64,000 nt of DNA, from positions 41,250 through 105,249 of the forward strand of contig JBBQWZ010000018.1 of the NCBI GenBank assembly GCA_038210135.1, written 5' to 3'. This DNA comes from JBBQWZ01 sp038210135 (lineage in GTDB: Bacteria > Acidobacteriota > Terriglobia > Bryobacterales > Bryobacteraceae). This document shows, piece by piece, positions 51,627-59,319 of this stretch (position 1 is its first letter; each line of letters opens with the position of its first letter). The notes under the pieces were generated by a model, which did not search any database, was not told the origin of the DNA, and worked only from the letters and a program-made list of their open reading frames with translations. The position numbers and the translations under genes are program-made.

Positions 51627-51707
51627 GGTCGGCTCTCACGAAAATTCGAAGTTTTGCCGAAAGAACTGGTAAGGCAGATCGCAATTGTTTAGGAAAGGAG
51701 AACAACG

Positions 51708-51800
51708 ATGGATAGCGGAACGGTCCGAATCGTTTGTGCGGTGCTCGCAGTCCTGTTTATTGGGATTATCGTGCTCCGGCGTAAGAAGACCAGCGAATAG
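51708..51800 (+). CDS. 30-residue single-helix membrane peptide closing the tad operon
   Basis: ATG 51708 follows AAAGGAG with ideal spacing (AGGAGAACAACG). The peptide reads MDSGTVRIVCAVLAVLFIGI, then IVLRRKKTSE: a short head, one hydrophobic helix and a basic tail. It is too short for a Flp prepilin and lacks the Flp Glu/Tyr motif. It is 81 bp downstream of tadC in the same direction and upstream of a hairpin-rich region. It may be an assembly factor or membrane-anchored adaptor of the pilus system. Confidence 0.65.
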   Translation: MDSGTVRIVCAVLAVLFIGIIVLRRKKTSE

Positions 51801-51823
51801 TTCGCGGTCCCAAGTCTTGGAAT

Positions 51824-51941
51824 CGGGGCGGGCGGGCCCGATAGCGCGCCCCGGTTCTCAACCGTAATGGAACCCAACCCGGCAACATAGCCGGGTGGAA
51901 TGGAACTCGGAGTCAGGCCAAACCAGCCTGATTCATTTTTT
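51824..51941 (+). terminator. three-hairpin region ending in a Rho-independent terminator
   Basis: Hairpin 1 pairs CGGGGCG (51824-51830) with CGCCCCG (51847-51853). Hairpin 2 pairs CCCGGC (51878-51883) with GCCGGG (51890-51895). Hairpin 3 pairs TCAGGC (51913-51918) with GCCTGA (51926-51931) and runs into TTCATTTTTT. The last is a plausible terminator for the tad operon; the first two might form a structured 3' UTR or a leader controlling the next gene, which starts 18 bp further on. Confidence 0.55.
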
Positions 51942-51958
51942 GCCCGATGAGGTCAGAT

Positions 51959-54934
51959 ATGCGAAACAATTTTTTAGGGTGGATGATTGCCCTTGGAGTG
52001 ATTCTCGGTGGCTCGGCGACAGCGGGCACCTTCGGCAAAGTGGTCGCGATCGGTGGCAGCGCCTCCGACCTCGCGCTCGACGAGCCTCGGGGGGTGCTCT
52101 ATATCGCAAACTACACCGCCAATCGGGTCGAGGTGATGTCCCTCGCCAATCTGACCGTGCAGACCTCGATCAATGTGGCTTCGCAGCCGAGCGGGCTCGC
52201 CCTATCGCCCGACGGCCGCTACCTTGTGGTAACGCATTACGGGAATTTCGTAGCGCCAGCGTCGCCAAACAATGGCTTGACCGTCATTGATCTGACCACC
52301 AATGGGAAGCAGACCTTCGTCCTCGGCAACCCGCCTTTAGGCGTCGCGTTCGGCCTCGATAACAAAGCGCTGGTGGTGACTTCGCAAGAATTCATCCTGT
52401 TCGACCCCATTACCGGCACCACCCAGGTCCTCGACACCGTTGCCGGCGTGACGGCGAAGACGCTGCCGCAGCCACCCGCCACGTTTCCGCTGACCATTCT
52501 GGGCGCGTCGATGAGCACTTCGCAGGACGGTCTAGTGATCTACGGGCTCACCGACACCTTACGGTTCCGCTACTACGTCAACACGAAAACCCTCCAGTCC
52601 GTCGGTTATACGGCTTCGCCGCCGCTCGGACCTCGCGTTGTAACCGTTTCGGCGGATGGCTCCTCCTGGGCTGGCGGCTGGGCTTTGTTCAGTTCCGGCG
52701 GATCGCTCGTCGGCCAGTTTCCCAACGCGCTCGGCGCGCTGAACATTGGCAGCCTGGCCATGGATAATAAGCGCGGACTTATGTACGCGCAAGTCCCGGA
52801 AGCCGGCTCAGCAACCACTAGCGCCGCGCCCGTGCTTCAGATCGTCGATTCGGACAATCTCACCGTTCGCGAAAAAATTCAGCTATCCGAAAATCTGGCC
52901 GGCAAGAGCGTGATCGCGTCCGACGCGAACACCATGTATTCGATCTCCGATAGCGGCGTAACCGTGTTTCCGATCGGTTCCCTGGATCAAGCTCATCGCG
53001 TAGTCGCCTCGCAAGAGGACGTGATCTTCCGCGGCAATTTTTGCGACCGCCGCGTGGCCAGTCAGCAAATCACCATCGTGAATCCGGGCGGAGGGCGAAC
53101 CGCCTTCACCCTTTCGACCACCACCGCGGGCGTCACCATATCGCCCAGCTCCGGAATCACCCCCGCGACTGTTCGAATTTCCGTCGATCCCACCGCGTTC
53201 CAGAATCAGAAAGGAACTGTAGCCGCTTTGATCAATGTCAAGTCCGCGCAGGCCGTCAATCTCCCCACGCAGATTCGCGTCCTGATCAACAACCGCGAGC
53301 CGGATCAACGCGGAACCTTCTTCGACATTCCTGGAAAACTGGTCGATATTCTTCCCGATCCTTCGCGCGACCGGTTCTACGTTCTCCGCCAGGACAAGAA
53401 TCAGGTCCTCGTCTTCGACGGTACTAATTTTTCGCAGGTAGCAACGCTGCGTACCGGAAATACGCCGACGCAAATGGCCATTACCTTCGATAAACGCTAC
53501 CTCCTGGTCGGAGCCGATAACTCGCAGCTTCTTTACGTGTACGACCTCGAGACACTCCAGTCTCTGCAGCCGGTCGCGATGCCCGGCGGTCACTATCCGC
53601 GCTCGGTAGCTTCCTCGGCGAAAGCGATTCTGGTGGCCAACCGCGTATCGGGTTCGGTTCACACCATCGACCGCGTTGATCTCGGCACGCGCCAGGCGAC
53701 GCAGCTTCCCACACTCGGCGTTTTCGCAAACGACGTGGACCAAAATACGAATCTGGTCGCCTCGCCCAACGGATCCTCCATCATGGCGGCGTCCGCCAAC
53801 GGAAATTTGTGGCTGTACAACGCCAACGCCGATACCTTCACCGTGTCGCGGAAAGACGGCACCTCCCTTTCTGGAGCCTACGCTGCTTCGAGCTTCGATC
53901 AATTCGTGGTTGGCGGAACGCTCTATAACTCCTCTCTGGTTTCCGTCGCGAAGTTTGACGCTTCGACTGGAACCACTTCGGGCTTCGCCTTCATCGATGG
54001 ATCCGCCATCCGCACCAATGCTCCTGACCCCGCCAGTCCAGGAAATATTCAACGCGTGGACCTGACGACCGCCACCGGAATCCGCACAACGCGTTTTGCG
54101 GAAGCGCCCCTCACTGGAGTCACCGGCTTCGTTTTCACGCGCACCTTGGCTCCTCTCTACAGCCGAAACTCGATCGTCAGTCTGTCGGTTTCCGGATTCA
54201 CGGTCCTCCCCTGGACCTATGACGATTCCGTCGCTCCCCCGCGCATCGATCGCGTGGTCAGCAGCGCCGATCTCGCGCAAGGGGTCGCTCCTGGCGGGCT
54301 CGTCACCATCGTCGGTGCCAACCTCAGCCCGGTCAATGCCGCTTCTCGCGAAATTCCGCTGCCCACCGCTCTCGCCGATAGCTGCCTGACGGTCAATGGC
54401 TTGCCGGTTCCCATCGTCTTCGTATCCCCGAAACAAATCAACGCCCAGCTTCCATTTGAAGCCGTCGGCAACGTCACCCTCATCGTCCGGACCCCGGGCG
54501 GCGTCAGCGACAACTTCAACCTGGTGATTCTGCCCACCGCCCCGCGCGTCTTCCTTAGCGGAAACGCCGGCGACGTGGATAATCTTCCTACGCTCGTGAG
54601 AAACACGAACAACCTGCTCGTGACCGACACCAACCCGGTTCACCGCGGTGACGTGGTCACGATCTACCTCACCGGAATGGGCACGGTAACTCCCGCGGCT
54701 CCAGCCGGACAGCCGGCTCCCACCGATCCCCTCGCAACAGCAATCGTCCAACCGGACGTTACTCTCGGCGGCGTCCACCTTCCCCTCTACTTCGCCGGCT
54801 TAAGCCCCGGACAGGTCGGGGTGTATCAGATCGACGTGTCGATTCCCGCCAATACGCCGACCGGACTAACCATTCCCCTGACCATCAATCAGGGCGGCCA
54901 GGCGACAACCATTAATATCCGCGTCGTGAACTAA
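51959..54934 (+). CDS. secreted beta-propeller protein with TIGR03437-type C-terminal domain
   Basis: About 991 residues; ATG 51959 (MRNNFLGWMIALGVILGGSA) begins the signal peptide, and ATG 51947 is an alternative. Two YVTN/lactonase-like propeller parts are visible (ASDLALDEPRGVLYIANYTA, PSGLALSPDGRYLVVTHYGN; later PTQMAITFDKRYLLVGADNS) around an Ig-like segment. The last ~235 residues are the domain known as TIGR03437 (VSSADLAQGVAPGGLVTIVG, FVSPKQINAQLPFEAVGN, GDVVTIYLTGMGTVTPAAPA). That domain is nearly confined to the Solibacter group and supports the taxonomic reading. Confidence 0.85.
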   Translation: MRNNFLGWMIALGVILGGSATAGTFGKVVAIGGSASDLALDEPRGVLYIANYTANRVEVMSLANLTVQTSINVASQPSGLALSPDGRYLVVTHYGNFVAPASPNNGLTVIDLTTNGKQTFVLGNPPLGVAFGLDNKALVVTSQEFILFDPITGTTQVLDTVAGVTAKTLPQPPATFPLTILGASMSTSQDGLVIYGLTDTLRFRYYVNTKTLQSVGYTASPPLGPRVVTVSADGSSWAGGWALFSSGGSLVGQFPNALGALNIGSLAMDNKRGLMYAQVPEAGSATTSAAPVLQIVDSDNLTVREKIQLSENLAGKSVIASDANTMYSISDSGVTVFPIGSLDQAHRVVASQEDVIFRGNFCDRRVASQQITIVNPGGGRTAFTLSTTTAGVTISPSSGITPATVRISVDPTAFQNQKGTVAALINVKSAQAVNLPTQIRVLINNREPDQRGTFFDIPGKLVDILPDPSRDRFYVLRQDKNQVLVFDGTNFSQVATLRTGNTPTQMAITFDKRYLLVGADNSQLLYVYDLETLQSLQPVAMPGGHYPRSVASSAKAILVANRVSGSVHTIDRVDLGTRQATQLPTLGVFANDVDQNTNLVASPNGSSIMAASANGNLWLYNANADTFTVSRKDGTSLSGAYAASSFDQFVVGGTLYNSSLVSVAKFDASTGTTSGFAFIDGSAIRTNAPDPASPGNIQRVDLTTATGIRTTRFAEAPLTGVTGFVFTRTLAPLYSRNSIVSLSVSGFTVLPWTYDDSVAPPRIDRVVSSADLAQGVAPGGLVTIVGANLSPVNAASREIPLPTALADSCLTVNGLPVPIVFVSPKQINAQLPFEAVGNVTLIVRTPGGVSDNFNLVILPTAPRVFLSGNAGDVDNLPTLVRNTNNLLVTDTNPVHRGDVVTIYLTGMGTVTPAAPAGQPAPTDPLATAIVQPDVTLGGVHLPLYFAGLSPGQVGVYQIDVSIPANTPTGLTIPLTINQGGQATTINIRVVN

Positions 54935-54979
54935 AATCGCGCTCTCCAAACGCATCGAACCGCAATCGAAAGGAACAAA

Positions 54980-55621
54980 ATGAAACTCACCGGAATTCTA
55001 GCGCTCGGAGCTTGCCTTGCCGCCGTCCCCGCTGCCTTTGCGCAGAAGTGGGAAGTCGGCGGCGCAGTCGGCGGTGGATTTTACACCTCGCAAGCCGTCT
55101 CCAGCCCTGCTGGAAGCGCGGACGCCACATTCAAAACCGGTCTCTCTGGAAGCGCCTGGGTCGGCAACACCACCTCCTCCCATTGGGGCGGGGAAGTTCG
55201 CTACGACTTCCAGGTCGGCGCCATGAAACTGTCCGGCAACGGCGCCGAAGCGACATTCGGTGCGCAAACCCACCAGATCCACTACGACTTCCTCTGGCAC
55301 GCCGGATCCAGCGAAGCGCGAGTTCGGCCCTTCCTCGCCGCCGGAGCTGGAATCAAAGTGTACCGCGGCACGGGAACCGAAACCCTAACGCAGCCCATCA
55401 GCCGCGTCGCCCTCCTCACCAAGACGCAGGACGTCCGCCCCATGATCAGCATCGGCGGCGGCCTGAAGTTCCGTGTCAGTGAACGTGTTGACTTCCGCCT
55501 GCAAATCCACGATTACCTTACGCCTTTCCCGAAGGACGTCATCGCTCCCGCCGCCGGCGCTAGCGTAGGTGGCTGGATTCACGACATCGTGCCTTCCTTC
55601 GGACTCAGCTTCCTGTTCTAG
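54980..55621 (+). CDS. outer-membrane beta-barrel protein
   Basis: 213 residues from ATG 54980 (AAAGGAAC upstream). Signal peptide (LTGILALGACLAAVPAAFA), then alternating strands typical of an 8-stranded barrel (WEVGGAVGGGFYTSQAV, HWGGEVRYDFQVGAMKLSG, RPFLAAGAGIKVYRG, RVDFRLQIHDYLTPFP) ending in FGLSFLF, a C-terminal Phe as needed for BAM recognition. Function unknown; it follows the propeller protein by 45 bp. Confidence 0.8.
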   Translation: MKLTGILALGACLAAVPAAFAQKWEVGGAVGGGFYTSQAVSSPAGSADATFKTGLSGSAWVGNTTSSHWGGEVRYDFQVGAMKLSGNGAEATFGAQTHQIHYDFLWHAGSSEARVRPFLAAGAGIKVYRGTGTETLTQPISRVALLTKTQDVRPMISIGGGLKFRVSERVDFRLQIHDYLTPFPKDVIAPAAGASVGGWIHDIVPSFGLSFLF

Positions 55622-55739
55622 AACGTAAGCCGGGCGCGTTCCGCGCACGTCTTCAGCATGTCTAACTAAACACGGCCCTCCGCGGCGCTGCGAAACTCGC
55701 ATCGCCGCGGAGTGTTGTTAGAGGCATTGGAGATATCAT

Positions 55740-56675
55740 TTGGACATGCGTTTCGCTACCGCGCTCATCGTCCTCCTCTTCGGAGGCGGCGCGCGGGCCT
55801 TTCCACAAACCATTACCGCGTCCGCTACCGGCTACGTCGGCAGCAACGTTTGTAAGGGCTGCCACCCCACCATCGTCGCCAGCTATTTCAAAAATCCGCA
55901 CTACAAACAGATGGTGGGCGCCAATGCGGACCAGCCAGAAAAAGGATGCGAAAGCTGCCACGGACCCGCCAAGGATCATGTCGAAGGCCGCGGCCTGAAG
56001 TCAGCCATCAAAGCATTTTCGGTCATGAAGCCGAAAGTGATCCTCGACGAGTGCCTTCGCTGCCATTCGCAAACCCTCTCCCGAGCTAACATCCGCCGGT
56101 CCGCGCACACCCAGAACGACATCGTCTGTACAAATTGTCATGGAATCCACAAATCCGTATCGCCCAAAGGCCTTCTCGCCCAAAAGCAAACGGACCTCTG
56201 TTATAGCTGTCACACCTCGGTGAAGGCGCAGTTCTCGATGCCTTTTAAACATCGCGTCAACGAGGGCTTCATGACATGCTCCGATTGCCATAATCCCCAC
56301 GGAGCTCCGGCGCCGACCTGGAGGATGGCGTCACGCCCCAGGATGGTCGATCAAGCCGGCAACGAGGAACCCTGCCTCAAATGCCACACCGATAAACGCG
56401 GCCCTTTTGTTTTTGAGCATGCCGCCGTCCGCGTGGACGGCTGCGAAAGTTGCCACAGTCCGCACGGATCCACCAACGCCCGGCTCCTGCGCCGTCCCGT
56501 GATCCTGACCGTTTGCCTCGAGTGCCACAACGGACTCGGAGACTTCGGCCGCCGCTCCACCGGTGTCCTCACTTCAACCAGTAGCCATAATCTTTCCGAT
56601 CCCCGCTATCAAAATTGCACCACCTGCCATGTCCGGATTCACGGATCGAACTCCGATGCGAGGTTCCTCCGATGA
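55740..56675 (+). CDS. decaheme c-type cytochrome (DmsE/MtrA-like)
   Basis: 311 residues from TTG 55740 (GGAG seven bases upstream); ATG 55746 also fits. Signal peptide (FATALIVLLFGGGARA). Ten CxxCH haem motifs can be counted: CKGCH, CESCH, CLRCH, CTNCH, CYSCH, CSDCH, CLKCH, CESCH, CLECH, CTTCH. This spacing pattern is that of DmsE/MtrA periplasmic decahemes, which carry electrons through an outer-membrane porin. The gene overlaps the next, a barrel gene, by 4 bp. Confidence 0.93.
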   Translation: MDMRFATALIVLLFGGGARAFPQTITASATGYVGSNVCKGCHPTIVASYFKNPHYKQMVGANADQPEKGCESCHGPAKDHVEGRGLKSAIKAFSVMKPKVILDECLRCHSQTLSRANIRRSAHTQNDIVCTNCHGIHKSVSPKGLLAQKQTDLCYSCHTSVKAQFSMPFKHRVNEGFMTCSDCHNPHGAPAPTWRMASRPRMVDQAGNEEPCLKCHTDKRGPFVFEHAAVRVDGCESCHSPHGSTNARLLRRPVILTVCLECHNGLGDFGRRSTGVLTSTSSHNLSDPRYQNCTTCHVRIHGSNSDARFLR

Positions 56676-58651
56676 CGCGCCTCCTTCTATTCCTCCTCGC
56701 GGCGCCCGCCTTCGCCCAAACGGACTCCGTCGGAAAACCGCGCGGCGAAGACCGCGGCAATTACAACATCGTCCAATCGTTCGAACTCGGCTACCGCTTC
56801 CGCAGCGTCGACGGCGACATGGGAAAGTATCGCTCCGACGTCAACTACGGCAACGGAATCCGCCTCCTCCGCAGCTCCCTTCTCATTCATTCAAAGGAAG
56901 GCGACGGAGGCCTGTTCGACGAATTGCTCCTTACCACCCAGGGCCTCGGCAACGACCCGTATGAATCCGCCAGCCTCCGAATTCAGAAGAACAAGCTCTA
57001 CCAATACAATTTCCTGTGGCGCGAAAACGCCTACTTTAATCCTGGCCTAACCATCGCCAACGGCCTGCATCTTCTCGACACCAACCGCCGCATGCAGGAT
57101 CACGACTTGGTCCTTCTCCCGCAAAGCAATTTCCGCTTCTTCCTCGGCTTCTCCCGCAACGTCGAGTCCGGACCCGGCCTCACCACCGTCCAGCTCTTCG
57201 ATTCCCGCGGCGACCAGTTTCCTCTGTTCACCGATATCCACCGCCAAACCACCGGCTACCGCATCGGAAACGAAATCCGCCTCTTCGGCATGCGGCTGAA
57301 TTGGACCCGCGGCTGGGAAAACTTCAAGGAAGATTCGCCCACTCTGCTCTCAGCGCCGAACGCCGGCGCGAGCGTAACCGACGGGACCACTCTCACCTCG
57401 CTCAAACGCGCGGAACCCTATCACGGCAACAGCCCCTACTGGCGCGTAGCACTCTTCAAAGAAGGCTCGAAATGGTATGCCGCCAACGGCCGGTTCACCC
57501 ACACGTCCGGTCAGCGCAATTTCGTCCAAACCGAATCCGCCATCGGAACCAATCGCTTTGGCTCCGACACAAACCGCCAGATCGTCACGTATGGCGACGC
57601 CCGTCGGCCCGTCACCACCGGCAACCTCACGCTCAGTCTCTTCCCCACGTCGCGGATCACCATCACGAATCACACCTCCATCTATCAAATCAAGATGGAA
57701 GGAAATTCGTTCTACCGCGAGTTCAATAACGGCGACGCCAGCACCGCGGTTCTACCTTTCCAGTACCTCGGAATCCGCACCTTCGCCAACAGCACCGACG
57801 CCGACGTCCGCATCAACGACTGGATCGGTCTCCGCGCCGGCTATCATTTTTCTTCCCGGCGCATTAAGTCCGTCGAAGCGCTCGGCTTCGAGGGCGATCC
57901 GGCTCTCACTAGCGCGAACGCGCCCGTCTCCGAACAGGAAAACCACCTCCACGCCGGTGCCTTCGGACTCCGCATCAAGCCCATCAAGCCGCTCACCATC
58001 CTCTTTGAATCCGAAATCGGCCGCGCCGACAAGCCCTTTCTTCCGCTCAGCGAGAAGAATTACCATGTCCTCGGCGGCCGCGTGGAATACCGTAAAAAGA
58101 CGTTTCGCCTTTCCGCCTACAGCCGCGCGAATTACAACACCAATTCCGTCAGCCTGTTTTCCTACTCCGCCAGATCCCGCCAGTACGGAGCCGATGCTTC
58201 CTGGGCTGCTCTGCGCTGGTTCAGCTTCGACGCGTCCTATGCGAAACTCCACCTCGACACGCAAGGCGGAATCGTGTTTTTTCTGAACTCACTCCAACAG
58301 ACTGGAACTTCCGTCTACGCCAGCAATCTACACACCGGTCACTTTGGCGGCCGATTTGCCATCTGGTCGCGCGCGGAAATCTACGCCGGCCTAGCCCACA
58401 TCCAGGACGTCGGCGACGGACGCGCCACGCCAACCAGTGTTCCCAACGCCACGCTGCTGCCCACCCTGTTCCTCAGCGCCCAAACGTTCCCGTTTCGCTT
58501 CCAATCTCCGCAGGCGCGTCTGTCCATCAAACTGCACGAGAAGGTCCGCTGGAACGCCGGATATCAGTATTATGGTTATCACGAGCAGTTCTCGAGTCTC
58601 CAGAACTACCGGGCTCACACCGGATACTCGAGCATACTGTGGTCGTTCTGA
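56672..58651 (+). CDS. outer-membrane barrel partner of the decaheme cytochrome
   Basis: 659 residues from ATG 56672, overlapping the cytochrome stop (ATGA). Signal peptide (TRLLLFLLAAPAFA), then about twenty-six amphipathic strands (FELGYRFRSVDGDMGKYRSD, FRFFLGFSRNVESG, RITITNHTSIYQIKMEG, ETRLSAYSRANYNT-like 'FRLSAYSRANYNTN') and a terminal ILWSF. Size and coupling match the porin of MtrAB-type conduits. No N-terminal CxxC typical of MtrB/PioB is seen, so it is a different or divergent porin type. Confidence 0.75.
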   Translation: MTRLLLFLLAAPAFAQTDSVGKPRGEDRGNYNIVQSFELGYRFRSVDGDMGKYRSDVNYGNGIRLLRSSLLIHSKEGDGGLFDELLLTTQGLGNDPYESASLRIQKNKLYQYNFLWRENAYFNPGLTIANGLHLLDTNRRMQDHDLVLLPQSNFRFFLGFSRNVESGPGLTTVQLFDSRGDQFPLFTDIHRQTTGYRIGNEIRLFGMRLNWTRGWENFKEDSPTLLSAPNAGASVTDGTTLTSLKRAEPYHGNSPYWRVALFKEGSKWYAANGRFTHTSGQRNFVQTESAIGTNRFGSDTNRQIVTYGDARRPVTTGNLTLSLFPTSRITITNHTSIYQIKMEGNSFYREFNNGDASTAVLPFQYLGIRTFANSTDADVRINDWIGLRAGYHFSSRRIKSVEALGFEGDPALTSANAPVSEQENHLHAGAFGLRIKPIKPLTILFESEIGRADKPFLPLSEKNYHVLGGRVEYRKKTFRLSAYSRANYNTNSVSLFSYSARSRQYGADASWAALRWFSFDASYAKLHLDTQGGIVFFLNSLQQTGTSVYASNLHTGHFGGRFAIWSRAEIYAGLAHIQDVGDGRATPTSVPNATLLPTLFLSAQTFPFRFQSPQARLSIKLHEKVRWNAGYQYYGYHEQFSSLQNYRAHTGYSSILWSF

Positions 58652-58654
58652 TCT

Positions 58655-58984
58655 ATGGACTTCGCTTCCACTCCAGTCAACGTCTCCGAAATGCTGGTGA
58701 TGGTGCTCGGCGTGATCGCCCTGTATTGGCTCTTCCGCCAAAAGACCGACAGTAATATGCCGCTCTTGTTCTACGTCGCCATGATCATCTTTATGACCAT
58801 GACGGATCGCGATTTCCACCCCTACGTGTTCTACCCCGGGCTCGGCCTCGCGCTGCTTCTACGCTTCGAGTTCATGAATACCGGGTTCGCGAAATTTATC
58901 ATCACCCTCGAGGTCATCGCGCTCATCCTGATCCTCTGGCAAAGCGTCGCCCACATCTTCGGACCTGGACTCGCCCTTTTCTAG
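58655..58984 (+). CDS. small membrane protein downstream of the porin
   Basis: 109 residues, starting 3 bp after the porin stop, so probably coupled. Three to four hydrophobic helices (MLVMVLGVIALYWLF, PLLFYVAMIIFMTMTDR, YPGLGLALLLRFEFM, FIITLEVIALILILWQSVAHIF). No family recognised. Confidence 0.6.
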   Translation: MDFASTPVNVSEMLVMVLGVIALYWLFRQKTDSNMPLLFYVAMIIFMTMTDRDFHPYVFYPGLGLALLLRFEFMNTGFAKFIITLEVIALILILWQSVAHIFGPGLALF

Positions 58985-59000
58985 AGAGCCTCCGCTCCGA

Positions 59001-59228
59001 ATGACTCTGCGAGTAAAAGTAATCCCGAAAAGTTCCCGCAGCGAAATTGTAGGCCAACTGCCGGACGGCACTCTGCGCATCAAAATTGCCGCCGTACCTG
59101 AAAAAGGCAAAGCGAACGCCGAACTGTGCGCCTTCCTGGCGAATCACTATGGCGTCGCCAAGTCGTCCGTCGAAGTCGTCGCCGGACACACCGCGTCGCT
59201 CAAGACCATCCGCGTCATTGGAGTCTAA
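59001..59228 (+). CDS. DUF167 (YggU) family protein
   Basis: 75 residues matching the compact YggU fold throughout: LRVKVIPKSSRSEIVG, LRIKIAAVPEKGKANAELCA, FLANHYGVAKSSVEVVAGHT, SLKTIRVIGV. The function of the family is unknown. Start ATG 59001 has only a weak ribosome site. Confidence 0.9.
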   Translation: MTLRVKVIPKSSRSEIVGQLPDGTLRIKIAAVPEKGKANAELCAFLANHYGVAKSSVEVVAGHTASLKTIRVIGV

Positions 59229-59319
59229 AAACGGTGTTCGCACACGCGATCTAAACCGCCACCAGCCGACCGTCTGCCCGGCTCCAATTCCCAACCGCCG
59301 CGCCCACTTCTCTACCGCG

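Noticed and set aside
51864..51945. Possible cyclic di-GMP (GEMM) riboswitch near the tad genes
   Set aside because: The hairpins and GGCCAAACC-like loop resemble it superficially, but the conserved order of GEMM core elements is absent.
52883..54778. 631-codon open frame on the minus strand
   Set aside because: It is the complement of the TIGR03437 propeller gene; no domain is recognisable and composition is of shadow type.
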